From the NCBI GenBank assembly GCA_002792635.1, contig PFOR01000009.1, positions 1-52,232 of the forward strand: a DNA stretch of 52,232 nt, given 5' to 3'. Shown here one piece after another: positions 32,846 through 40,208 of this stretch. Under the pieces are notes generated by a model. It was not told where the DNA came from. It worked only from the letters and a program-made list of their open reading frames with translations, and searched no databases. The position numbers and the translations under genes were made by a program. The stretch is from Candidatus Pacearchaeota archaeon CG_4_10_14_0_2_um_filter_35_33. Lineage in GTDB: Archaea > Nanobdellota > Nanobdellia > Pacearchaeales > GW2011-AR1. The first letter of the stretch is position 1; every line of letters begins with the position of its first letter.

Positions 32846-34300
32846 TTAAGCTTTAGTTTTCAACTCATTGATATCACTTAATATTTCATTTTCTAACTTC
32901 TCAATTCTTTCCATAATTTGTTCTGGTGGATCATACTTAACATCTTGATATTCAATTTCTTTATACTTTGATATGCTTAAATCCCAATCATCATTTTTAA
33001 TTTCTTCAATTGGAACAAAAAAATGCTTTTTCTTTCTATCTTCGTTATCTTCATCTTTTCTTTTTTCAAAGCTTCCTATAATATCAGGTATATCTCCTTG
33101 TCCGTCATCTATTTGTGTTCTTTTATCATCTAAACTAAAACCATCACTTTTCATGTCATAAAACCAGACTCTTTGAGTTGGCTCTCCTTTAGTAAAGAAT
33201 AAAACAGCAGTAGGAACTCCTGCATATGGTTTGAACACTCCAGAAGGCATTTTTATAACTGCGTCTAATCTGCATTTTTCTAAAAGAATCTGCCTAATTG
33301 ATTTATGGGCTTTTGAATTTCCAAATAAAACACCATCCGGAACAATAACCGCACATCTACCACCACTTGCTAAAGAATTATACATTAATTCCAAAAATAA
33401 TAACTCTGTTTTTCTAGTTTTTATTAATAAATTATCACTCATCTCAGACTCATCAATACTTCCCTTAAATGGAGGATTTGCTAAGATTAAGTCATAAGTA
33501 TTTTCTTCATTATATCTTTTTGAGAGTGTGTTTAGTTGTTGAATATTTGGCCTAGTTATTCCGTGCATCATTAAATTCATTAAAGAGATTCTTGTAAGTG
33601 TTTGATCAATATCATAGCCATATAAAGATTCTTCATCTAAGATTTTCTTTTTCTGAGCTGTTAAAGTGCTAACTCCATCTTTTTTATTGGAGTTTAAGAT
33701 ATACTCATAAGCATTAATTAGAAATCCTGCAGTTCCACATGCTGGATCTAAAATCCTATCCCCATATTCTGGTTTTGCTAAATTAACCATCATTTTAATA
33801 ATGTGTCTTGGAGTTCTGAATTGTCCGTTTTTTCCTGCTGTTTGTAATTCACTTAAAAGATATTCATACATATCTCCTTGAGTATCTTGATTTTGCTCTT
33901 TAATGTGCATGTCATTTATTATTTTCACAGCCTCCATTAAAAGCGAGGCAGTTGGTATCTCAAAATTAGCATTTTTCATATATTTAGCATAAAATGAATC
34001 TCCGTTATCTAAATTTCTTAAGGAAGGAAATACTTTATCTCTAACATGATCCATTATTTTATCAGCAGAGTAATTGCTCCATTCAGACCATCTGCAATCT
34101 TTATGGTTTTCAAAAATAGATTTAAACTTTTCTCCTGTTAATCTTGCCTCTTGTTCTTTTCTAACATTTTCATCCTCTAACCTTTTCATAAAAATTAGGA
34201 AAGATATTTGTTCAATTGCTTGTAAGGGGTTAGAGATTCCACCAGACCAAAACTTATCCCAAAGCTTCTGTATTTGTGATTTTAGTTGTGGGTGTAGCAT
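32846..34300 (-). CDS. hsdM: type I restriction-modification methyltransferase subunit HsdM
   Basis: At 484 residues this is the N6-adenine methyltransferase subunit. The helical N-terminal domain (KLWDKFWSGGISNPLQAIEQ) precedes the SAM-binding DPACGTAGFLINAYEY and the catalytic ANPPFKGS. It would methylate adenines with HsdS and support cutting with HsdR. It is the last gene of the island operon and begins 2 bp after the HEPN gene that separates it from hsdS. It ends 4 bp from the end of the broken transporter gene. Confidence 0.93.
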   Translation of the reverse strand: MLHPQLKSQIQKLWDKFWSGGISNPLQAIEQISFLIFMKRLEDENVRKEQEARLTGEKFKSIFENHKDCRWSEWSNYSADKIMDHVRDKVFPSLRNLDNGDSFYAKYMKNANFEIPTASLLMEAVKIINDMHIKEQNQDTQGDMYEYLLSELQTAGKNGQFRTPRHIIKMMVNLAKPEYGDRILDPACGTAGFLINAYEYILNSNKKDGVSTLTAQKKKILDEESLYGYDIDQTLTRISLMNLMMHGITRPNIQQLNTLSKRYNEENTYDLILANPPFKGSIDESEMSDNLLIKTRKTELLFLELMYNSLASGGRCAVIVPDGVLFGNSKAHKSIRQILLEKCRLDAVIKMPSGVFKPYAGVPTAVLFFTKGEPTQRVWFYDMKSDGFSLDDKRTQIDDGQGDIPDIIGSFEKRKDEDNEDRKKKHFFVPIEEIKNDDWDLSISKYKEIEYQDVKYDPPEQIMERIEKLENEILSDINELKTKA

Positions 34301-34302
34301 TT

Positions 34303-34797
34303 TTACATTTCCTTAAATTTTTTTCTTAGGTTATTTATTTCTTGGATTGTCAGTTTTCCAAAGTATGCCCTTAATTCTACATTAAACCTTTGTGCAACTT
34401 TTAATCGCTCATCGCATTTTTCTTTATGTATTGGCTCAGCATCATTCATAGGTATATAATATTGATTGTCTATCCGGTCTTTTTTGAATTCAGAGAAAAT
34501 TAGATATAGATTTTCTAAATCAAACAATTCTTTTATCAAAAGCACTGCTCCAGAATGATTTTCACATTTGATTCCACATTTAAAAAATAGTGACTGAACA
34601 GTGTTGTAGATTGAGTAATAAGCTTCTGAAACTGCGTTCTCATATATTCCTGCACCATATGCAAGTTTTGCTACTTGCATGCATTTTTCACTTTTTATCA
34701 AATATGATTTAGATATTTCTTCAGAAGGGTCTACAAGCTCTAATCTTTCTTCTTGTTTTAGTTTATTCAAAAAATTTGATTTTATCATAATACTCAT
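34303..34797 (-). CDS. HEPN-domain protein inside the type I restriction operon
   Basis: A 164-residue HEPN protein, paralogous to the one at 4268-4762 (RLELVDPSEEISKSYLIKSE against GLGLIESNSDLASAYIKKAE). It has KDRIDNQYYIP at the place where classical HEPN RNases have R-x4-6-H. It overlaps the upstream nucleotidyltransferase by 35 bp and ends 2 bp before hsdM. With its partner it forms a toxin-antitoxin-like or AMP-transfer pair inserted between hsdS and hsdM. Confidence 0.75.
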   Translation of the reverse strand: MSIMIKSNFLNKLKQEERLELVDPSEEISKSYLIKSEKCMQVAKLAYGAGIYENAVSEAYYSIYNTVQSLFFKCGIKCENHSGAVLLIKELFDLENLYLIFSEFKKDRIDNQYYIPMNDAEPIHKEKCDERLKVAQRFNVELRAYFGKLTIQEINNLRKKFKEM

Positions 34798-35362
34798 CTG
34801 CCCCCCTTATTATTACATGATTTTTTATTATTTCTTTTATTAATAAATCATTTTCATTGAATTTTCCAATTTTTATACTTATCAAATCATAGATTTTTTG
34901 TATTTCTTCTTTGACTTTCTGATTTGTTGTTTCGATGTAAACATCAATATCGCTGTCTTTTTTTGAATTTCCTTTTGCATAGCTTCCAAAAAGAATTATT
35001 AAATTGCAAGTGCATTTTCTGATAATATCTCGAAAAATAGGTTCAAGCTCTGGATATTTTAACAGTATCTTTGTAAGTTTGTAGTTTTCAGCATTTAAGA
35101 CAAATGATTTTGAGATTAAATTTTTTTTAATAAAATAAATATGATTTTTTCCAACAACCCTATAATCCAATACATTTATTTTTAGTAGTTCTTCAAGTAT
35201 TGACTGCACTCTTGTTAAAGAGGTCTTTAGTTCTTTTGCCAGTTCTCTTTGATGCATCTCTTTTTTTAAGAGGAGTAACAGTACTTCATACATATAATTG
35301 ACTTTTATTTGTGTCATATGACTTTTTAATAAGTCAGTAGTATTTAAGTCTTTTGCTTTCAT
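34763..35362 (-). CDS. winged-helix/minimal nucleotidyltransferase inside the restriction operon
   Basis: The 199 residues have the same two-domain design as the protein at 4743-5333. A winged helix (MHQRELAKELKTSLTRVQSI) is followed by a nucleotidyltransferase with GSYAKGNSKKDSDIDVYIE. It overlaps hsdS by 4 bp upstream and the HEPN gene downstream. MntA-type enzymes neutralise a HEPN partner by AMP transfer. Here the winged helix could also sense or regulate the restriction operon, which is inference. Confidence 0.8.
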   Translation of the reverse strand: MKAKDLNTTDLLKSHMTQIKVNYMYEVLLLLLKKEMHQRELAKELKTSLTRVQSILEELLKINVLDYRVVGKNHIYFIKKNLISKSFVLNAENYKLTKILLKYPELEPIFRDIIRKCTCNLIILFGSYAKGNSKKDSDIDVYIETTNQKVKEEIQKIYDLISIKIGKFNENDLLIKEIIKNHVIIRGADEYYDKIKFFE

Positions 35363-36513
35363 CTTACTAACTCCCCTTTAAATGCTTTCTGCATCAAAAC
35401 CCCATTTAATTGTTCAATTTCTTCTAACGATTGTTTTTGTTTTTCTTTTATTTTTTCAATATGCTCGACGATTGAGGCAAAGGTTTGTTGGAGTTTGAGG
35501 GGTGGAAGGGGGATTTTAATAGATTTGATAACTTGCTGAGAAATATTTGGCTGTCCACCCCCAAAACTTGAACTAACTAATTTCTTTTTGATTGAACCTA
35601 AGAAGTATAATAAATAGATATTATTTAATAGATTGTTATCTTTGGGGATTAAAGAACAAATTGCTTGGTTTGTTGTTGCTCTAATTTTTAGCATGGAAAT
35701 TTTTCCAACACTTGCCCCATACATTGCGATTAATACGGTATTTGGTTCAAGATATTTTGCACTACTATTTTTTAATCCTAATTCAGTTATTTTTTCCTCA
35801 GTATTATGGATATAACCTTTATCTAGTTCTCCGGATTTAACCCATAGTATTGTTCCATTCTCCCAATATTCTTTTTTAATCCTTGAAGGTGTTCCGCCAC
35901 TTGTAGTATCACATAACTCGCGTATTTCTTTCTCTTCAAACTTCTCCTTCAAAAACACCTCACTAAAAACACTCTTCAGATAATCATCTAAAAACTCAAG
36001 TGTCTGTTTTCTTTTTTCTTTAAGATGTTCTGCTTTTTCTAAAATTGAAACTATGGCTTTTTGGGTTGGGAAGGGGGGGAGGGGGATTTTAATAGATTCA
36101 AACCTTCCTTTAGTAATATGTTTCATAGTTGAGCCATGTGTTTCTCTCATAAACAGATTTATACTCCTCTTCACAAAATAAAATAGATATTCTTTATCAA
36201 TAAAATCTCCTTTAGGAACAACTTTGAAAATATGCTGATTTAACCACCCTTCTTCTTTATCCCAGATAAATGCGTCTAAAGTTGCAGACCATGAAATTAA
36301 TAAATCTCCTCTTTTAACTAGATATTTACCTTCAAATTTCTTTGTCGTATAATTTGGGTTTGTTATAGAGCCTGTTAAGTCTTGAATACGAATTATTAAT
36401 TTTCCTTTTGGTTCCCATTCTGAAGGTTTAAACGCCCTACCATTTACAAATTGTGCTATTTCCTTTAATTCAACTTCCTTCCATTCTACTTGATTAATTT
36501 GTTTTATTTTCAT
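35359..36513 (-). CDS. hsdS: type I restriction specificity subunit HsdS
   Basis: About 384 residues with two target-recognition domains. The first ends at IKIPLPPFPTQKAIVSILEK and the second at IKIPLPPLKLQQTFASIVEH, each followed by a coiled spacer (KEKRKQTLEF and KEKQKQSLEE). Two half-sites are therefore recognised. I prefer the internal ATG (MKIKQINQ) because the track start lies 35 bp inside the upstream gene. It overlaps the nucleotidyltransferase gene by 4 bp. The two conserved PLPP repeats could recombine to change specificity. Confidence 0.9.
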   Translation of the reverse strand: MKIKQINQVEWKEVELKEIAQFVNGRAFKPSEWEPKGKLIIRIQDLTGSITNPNYTTKKFEGKYLVKRGDLLISWSATLDAFIWDKEEGWLNQHIFKVVPKGDFIDKEYLFYFVKRSINLFMRETHGSTMKHITKGRFESIKIPLPPFPTQKAIVSILEKAEHLKEKRKQTLEFLDDYLKSVFSEVFLKEKFEEKEIRELCDTTSGGTPSRIKKEYWENGTILWVKSGELDKGYIHNTEEKITELGLKNSSAKYLEPNTVLIAMYGASVGKISMLKIRATTNQAICSLIPKDNNLLNNIYLLYFLGSIKKKLVSSSFGGGQPNISQQVIKSIKIPLPPLKLQQTFASIVEHIEKIKEKQKQSLEEIEQLNGVLMQKAFKGELVR

Positions 36514-37147
36514 TTTTTCTTTGTTCAACGCTCTTTTTTAATTCTAAAATTAATTTATCCATTAACTCATTTTGTGGCTGTAAGTTTTCATAAACCACAA
36601 CCAATCTTTTCCAAACTTCTTTTAAATCTTTACAAAATTGAGGGAAATTTGTTTCTAGTGTTTTATCCTTGCCATATACAGCATTACCAAAATCCCAACT
36701 GTGAGCTAAAACGTTTCTAACATTTTTTAGTTTGTTTAACATCTGAAACGTGTCATCAGAGATTAATTTCCACTCATCTCTTAAAATATGTATTTTTTGG
36801 GAAAAATCAATTTTGGTATTAAGCGAATCCAGCCAAGAGCCTCTAGCAGAAAAATCCTCTTTTAATATAATTGCTTGGATTATTTCATTAGTCATAAACT
36901 CTATTTTAGTAAATGAATCTAAAATTTCTCCGCGATCCAATCTTCTAGGAATTACCTCTCCAAACTCCTCCCTATGAAGACCATGACTTATATTCCCCCC
37001 ATATACTCTGAGCCATTGCTTTTTTCCAACTATAAAAATTTTTAAAGGGCGTATTCTATGATTATCCATTATTGCAATTAACTCTTTTAGCTTTTTCTCA
37101 TCTATATCTTTTGGTTCTCCAATATCTAATGTTGCTTTTCTATTCAT
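36494..37147 (-). CDS. HEPN-like protein with R-x4-H motif
   Basis: This 217-residue protein is not assigned to a named family. Its C-terminal helical half contains KNVRNVLAHSW, an R-N-x3-H arrangement characteristic of HEPN ribonuclease or RNase-like domains. The N-terminal part is compact and basic (IRPLKIFIVGKKQWLRVYGG). It overlaps hsdS downstream and the second HEPN-like gene upstream. Placement between hsdS and hsdR is reminiscent of PrrC/RloC-type anticodon nucleases that guard type I systems. The nuclease activity is an inference. Confidence 0.6.
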   Translation of the reverse strand: MNRKATLDIGEPKDIDEKKLKELIAIMDNHRIRPLKIFIVGKKQWLRVYGGNISHGLHREEFGEVIPRRLDRGEILDSFTKIEFMTNEIIQAIILKEDFSARGSWLDSLNTKIDFSQKIHILRDEWKLISDDTFQMLNKLKNVRNVLAHSWDFGNAVYGKDKTLETNFPQFCKDLKEVWKRLVVVYENLQPQNELMDKLILELKKSVEQRKNENKTN

Positions 37148-37781
37148 TTTTTAATCCGTTTGCCTCATTTTGTATTTCTGCCTGACTTTTGCCAAGGAGA
37201 ATCCGAGAATATATTTCTTTCTTAAATAGAATACTTTGGTTATAAGCTAAAATAACATCAATAAGCCACTGAAAGTTGCTAACAAATTCCTTGTTTGCAA
37301 AAAGGACATTTTTCCAATTCTGATCCTTAAAAAAATGTTTATAGGGTACATCAGTAATAAATTCCAGGTCTTGTGCATCCCATTTAACAGGAACATGGGC
37401 AAAAATATCTCTTAGCGCCTCAAATCTTTCTAAGGTGACAGAGAGATTTTCCTTAGCCTCACCACCTAATTTTGGAAATGCATCTTCAATAAGCTTTTTC
37501 ATATCTCTTGACTTAGTCTTAAATCGAGGCATATTTTCTCTCTCTCTTATTCCCCTAACTAAATGAAATTCCTTTTTTGAATGATCCATAACTAAATCTT
37601 TGCCTGTTGCAGAAATTAAATTATTAAAACACATTTCAATTATTATTGAGAACTCGATAGTAATCCCTCTTATTTCTGTCATAAATTTATGTTTTTCTCT
37701 CAAGTTTGGAATACCATCTGCAATCTTTAGGGCTTCCTCCTTCATCTCTTCAATTGTTGGAATTTTATTTTCCTTCCCCAT
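37140..37781 (-). CDS. second HEPN-like protein with R-x4-H motif
   Basis: This 213-residue helical protein contains FEALRDIFAHVPVKW, again R-D-x3-H as in HEPN domains, near residue 123. It overlaps the first HEPN-like gene by 8 bp and starts 4 bp after the 202-residue gene. Tandem HEPN proteins could form a heterodimer. No nucleotidyltransferase sits directly beside this pair. The family is otherwise unrecognised. Confidence 0.55.
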   Translation of the reverse strand: MGKENKIPTIEEMKEEALKIADGIPNLREKHKFMTEIRGITIEFSIIIEMCFNNLISATGKDLVMDHSKKEFHLVRGIRERENMPRFKTKSRDMKKLIEDAFPKLGGEAKENLSVTLERFEALRDIFAHVPVKWDAQDLEFITDVPYKHFFKDQNWKNVLFANKEFVSNFQWLIDVILAYNQSILFKKEIYSRILLGKSQAEIQNEANGLKNE

Positions 37782-37784
37782 ATT

Positions 37785-38378
37785 CTACAAAACACCCCCA
37801 GTTTTATCATCAACCCAAACCCCGTTTATCTTTGTCTTATCTTCCCAAAGACTATTTTCATTTCCTTCTTTAATTGCCTTATCAAGTTCTTCCTGACTCA
37901 TCCTGGATAATTCTTTATCTATTGTCTCTCTGATTTCATCTTCACTCTCACCGACAAAACTCATATCATGAAAATTTAAATCCGCCTTTGTTAATGCCTT
38001 GCTCCATTTTTCAGCTAAATCTCTTTTGGAACTCCAAAAAATCATACCTTGTTGAATAATAGCAAAAAAATCACTAGTCAAAATAGAATAAGAAATTTCA
38101 TCTTCTCCGTCATAAAATTTTCCTTCTCCGTCTTTCAATAATTCAATATTCTTAACCGCTTCTTCATAATTAACTTCAAAAACACTCTCAACAACTTCAT
38201 CATTTAGCTTTAAAATCCTTATATCTTCTTTTGGAAGAAATTCAATAAAAGTCTCCATCAATTTACCATGTTCTTCCCTATCAAAACCAAACATCTCTTT
38301 TGACTTAAACTCAACATACCAATAAAACTCATTTTCTTTTTCAATTTCATCGGTATTTCTTCCAATTAATTCATTCAT
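37785..38378 (-). CDS. hypothetical acidic protein in restriction island
   Basis: About 197 residues from the ATG at 38378, which is preceded by GGAG; the track start is a GTG. Acidic and soluble, with no motif I recognise. The C-terminus (TKINGVWVDDKTGGVL) looks like a conserved tail. It overlaps the zinc-finger gene upstream and is followed closely by the HEPN-like pair, so it may be a regulator or inhibitor of them. That is only positional inference. Confidence 0.6.
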   Translation of the reverse strand: MNELIGRNTDEIEKENEFYWYVEFKSKEMFGFDREEHGKLMETFIEFLPKEDIRILKLNDEVVESVFEVNYEEAVKNIELLKDGEGKFYDGEDEISYSILTSDFFAIIQQGMIFWSSKRDLAEKWSKALTKADLNFHDMSFVGESEDEIRETIDKELSRMSQEELDKAIKEGNENSLWEDKTKINGVWVDDKTGGVL

Positions 38379-38634
38379 TTCTCCATTCCTCACTTTTAAC
38401 CATTTCCCAAAGCTCTTCTTTTATTGTCTTATCTCTTTTGCCTTCCTTCAAAGACTTCATAATCTTATCATAAAAGCCAGGGTAATTATTTTTTATTCTA
38501 TCAAGTTTTAATTTAATATATTCATTTTTACATTTATCTGAGCAAAACAACAAGACTTTTTCATTTGAAAATTGCGGAGCTAACCAGATTCCAGAATTAA
38601 ATTCTTTTCCACATGATTTGCATTTTTCACTCAT
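38371..38634 (-). CDS. small zinc-finger protein
   Basis: From the ATG at 38634 (GGAGGGG just upstream) the product has 87 residues. KCKSCGKEFNSG and FCSDKCKNEY supply four cysteines in a treble-clef-like zinc finger of the TRASH/MYM kind, followed by a basic helical tail. It is the first gene of the downstream half of the island operon and has its own TATA box (TTTAAATAT at 38668-38676), shared divergently with the candidate RNA. Confidence 0.65.
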   Translation of the reverse strand: MSEKCKSCGKEFNSGIWLAPQFSNEKVLLFCSDKCKNEYIKLKLDRIKNNYPGFYDKIMKSLKEGKRDKTIKEELWEMVKSEEWRNE

Positions 38635-38667
38635 CCCCTCCAACCTCCAAAAACATCAAACGAAAAG

Positions 38668-38676
38668 TTTAAATAT
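38668..38676. promoter_or_regulatory. symmetric TATA element between the zinc-finger gene and a candidate RNA
   Basis: TTTAAATAT lies about 34-42 bp before the zinc-finger ATG on the minus strand and about 27 bp before GCAGGGGG on the plus strand. It could drive transcription both ways. Confidence 0.45.
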
Positions 38677-38698
38677 TTCATAGTTCTATAATAATCAT

Positions 38699-38795
38699 GC
38701 AGGGGGACGCAACCTGACGAAAGCCACATACACTTATGTGCTGGTGTGGGGAGTAGGATTGACGGACGCCATAACCCTACATTTATTTTGTTTTC
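38699..38795 (+). ncRNA. candidate structured RNA in the restriction island
   Basis: This ~82-nt GC-rich block stands out in AT-rich surroundings and has no ORF. It can fold into three neighbouring hairpins: CAGG-GGGACGCAA-CCTG; CCACA...TGTGG, with an alternative CACATA-CACT-TATGTG; and GTAGG...CCTAC with the 17-nt loop ATTGACGGACGCCATAA plus one C. A TATA box sits 27 bp upstream and a T-rich run (ATTTATTTTGTTTTCT) follows, as expected for an independent short transcript. I cannot match it to a known RNA family. The strand is inferred from the promoter and T-run. Confidence 0.5.
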
Positions 38796-38800
38796 TTGAG

Positions 38801-39268
38801 TCATTTCTGTTTATTCCTCTCTATATTTAATAAAGTATCCAAAACAAGGCTCGCTTGATATTCGGGTGTTCCTCTAATTAGTTCGCTTTCTTTTTTAACA
38901 ATTACTCTTTTACCATCAACAAATCCAACTAACTTATTAAAAGCCTTATATTGACGATTATCTATCGAAATAAAAATTATGCACTTTTCATGTTTTTTTA
39001 TGAATTCTAAAACATCGGCATATATGTCTGCATTATTATATAATTCTTTGATTTTATATCTTAAGAAAAAGGAGAGTATCTTATTTCTTTTTATCCTTTT
39101 TTTCATCGATTTAAGATATTCTTTCTTATGTCTTAGATTTTTATAATGGGTAAATTTCGTTATCTTGGGCAATAACTCAAACATCTTTTCATAACTGATT
39201 ATACTGTATCCAATAAGATTTTCTGAAAAGTCTATAAAAATGTAATAATCAAATTGTTTAAACTTCAT
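38801..39268 (-). CDS. unknown basic protein, possibly RNase H-like fold
   Basis: This 155-residue protein opens with FDYYIFIDFSENLIGYSII, has a very basic middle (KEYLKSMKKRIKRNKIL) and a second strand-like segment CIIFISIDNRQYKAF. Two aspartates on predicted strands and the overall strand order would suit an RNase H-like fold, but the family is not recognised. It overlaps the 67-residue ribbon-helix-helix-like gene by 11 bp, and a candidate structured RNA lies just beyond its stop. A protein-RNA partnership is possible but unproven. Confidence 0.6.
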   Translation of the reverse strand: MKFKQFDYYIFIDFSENLIGYSIISYEKMFELLPKITKFTHYKNLRHKKEYLKSMKKRIKRNKILSFFLRYKIKELYNNADIYADVLEFIKKHEKCIIFISIDNRQYKAFNKLVGFVDGKRVIVKKESELIRGTPEYQASLVLDTLLNIERNKQK

Positions 39269-39461
39269 CTTTTAAAACGCCTCCTAGCTTTTTATTAACC
39301 TCTTTCTGCACAAGCTCTCTCAATTTTTGATGAAGGCTTTTTGGTTTACCATTTATGCCCTCGGTTTCGCAGATCTTCATAAGGTTGGCAAACTCCGAAC
39401 GATAAAGCTTAGTTGAGATAACTCGTCTTTCTTCACCTCGTAAAGGATTCTTTTTTACCAT
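39258..39461 (-). CDS. small basic DNA-binding-like protein
   Basis: The 67 residues read VISTKLYRSEFANLMKICET followed by SLHQKLRELVQKEVNKKLGG, a strand plus two helices like a ribbon-helix-helix or CopG-type DNA-binding protein with an extended tail. It is coupled by overlap to the following 155-residue gene, as an antitoxin or autoregulator would be. A TATA-like TATATAAAG lies about 25 bp upstream of the start. Confidence 0.6.
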   Translation of the reverse strand: MVKKNPLRGEERRVISTKLYRSEFANLMKICETEGINGKPKSLHQKLRELVQKEVNKKLGGVLKDEV

Positions 39462-39518
39462 TCAAAATACAAAAATGGAAAGTATATAAAGATTGCTATA
39501 AATCGGTCTACCGATTTT

Positions 39519-39875
39519 TTAATTATGTGCAAGTATTGGGCTAGCAAACTCTGTCTTTCTTAATGGGGGCATTGGTTGAGAGAATTGCTTGCCTTTTGAT
39601 TGTAACACAACTAAAAGCATCCATTGATTTCTAAAACTTTTATATTCAATTCTTGCAGAGTTTAGTTCAGATAAAAAACTCTTATTTATCTCAGGATTAA
39701 ACGAACCAAAAAATTCACTAGCATCCATTATTTCTATTCCAACAACCCCATCATCACTATCCAAGTCAAGAACTATTCCTTCTGACACCTCCAAACTTTC
39801 TTTAACATCTTCATTATGTTCATAAATAACTAAAATATCATTCTCATCATCGTAGTCGTATTTCATATTATTCAT
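39519..39875 (-). CDS. DUF2283-family protein with a C-terminal extension
   Basis: The first ~55 residues (YDYDDENDILVIYEHNEDV, GIVLDLDSDDGVVGIEIMDA) are a clear DUF2283 domain, a family often found beside toxin-like proteins. A further ~60 residues follow, longer than the usual DUF2283 protein. It starts by ATGA overlap with the upstream 111-residue gene, which would be its toxin-like partner. Confidence 0.75.
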   Translation of the reverse strand: MNNMKYDYDDENDILVIYEHNEDVKESLEVSEGIVLDLDSDDGVVGIEIMDASEFFGSFNPEINKSFLSELNSARIEYKSFRNQWMLLVVLQSKGKQFSQPMPPLRKTEFASPILAHN

Positions 39876-40207
39876 TGTATTTCTAAGTTTTTAAATCTTT
39901 TTTTGTTATATTTAGACAAGGTTTTCCTACCTAGAGGATAGGCAGTAATTACTCTTAATCTATCTCTAATAGTTATTATGTAAACTCTGCCTTTCCTTTT
40001 TGAATAAACATAAAATAGTGCATATCTTAATTCCTTATTGACTCTTTGCTTTTCAACAAATTTCAAATTTTTAAGAGAAAACAAATCCTCAACTACTTCT
40101 TCTTTTGTTGCCTTTATTCTATTCAAGAGATATTTTTCCAATTTTCCAAACTCAAAATCCTCTTTAGAGTACTTTTCTAATAACTCTTTAGCCTCTTTTA
40201 TTTCCAT
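39872..40207 (-). CDS. DUF4258-like putative toxin
   Basis: A 111-residue basic protein whose C-terminal half (RVYIITIRDRLRVITAYPLG) resembles DUF4258/RelE-like small RNases that pair with DUF2283 proteins. It starts 1 bp after hsdR ends and overlaps the DUF2283 gene by 4 bp. Toxin function is inferred from pairing and basic character; no catalytic set can be confirmed. Confidence 0.55.
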   Translation of the reverse strand: MEIKEAKELLEKYSKEDFEFGKLEKYLLNRIKATKEEVVEDLFSLKNLKFVEKQRVNKELRYALFYVYSKRKGRVYIITIRDRLRVITAYPLGRKTLSKYNKKRFKNLEIQ

Positions 40208-40208
40208 T

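Noticed and set aside
38699-38795. Candidate RNA as a c-di-GMP (GEMM-I) or fluoride riboswitch
   Set aside because: GGGACGCAA and GCCATAA recall parts of those motifs, but the rest of each consensus and the expected downstream gene context are absent.
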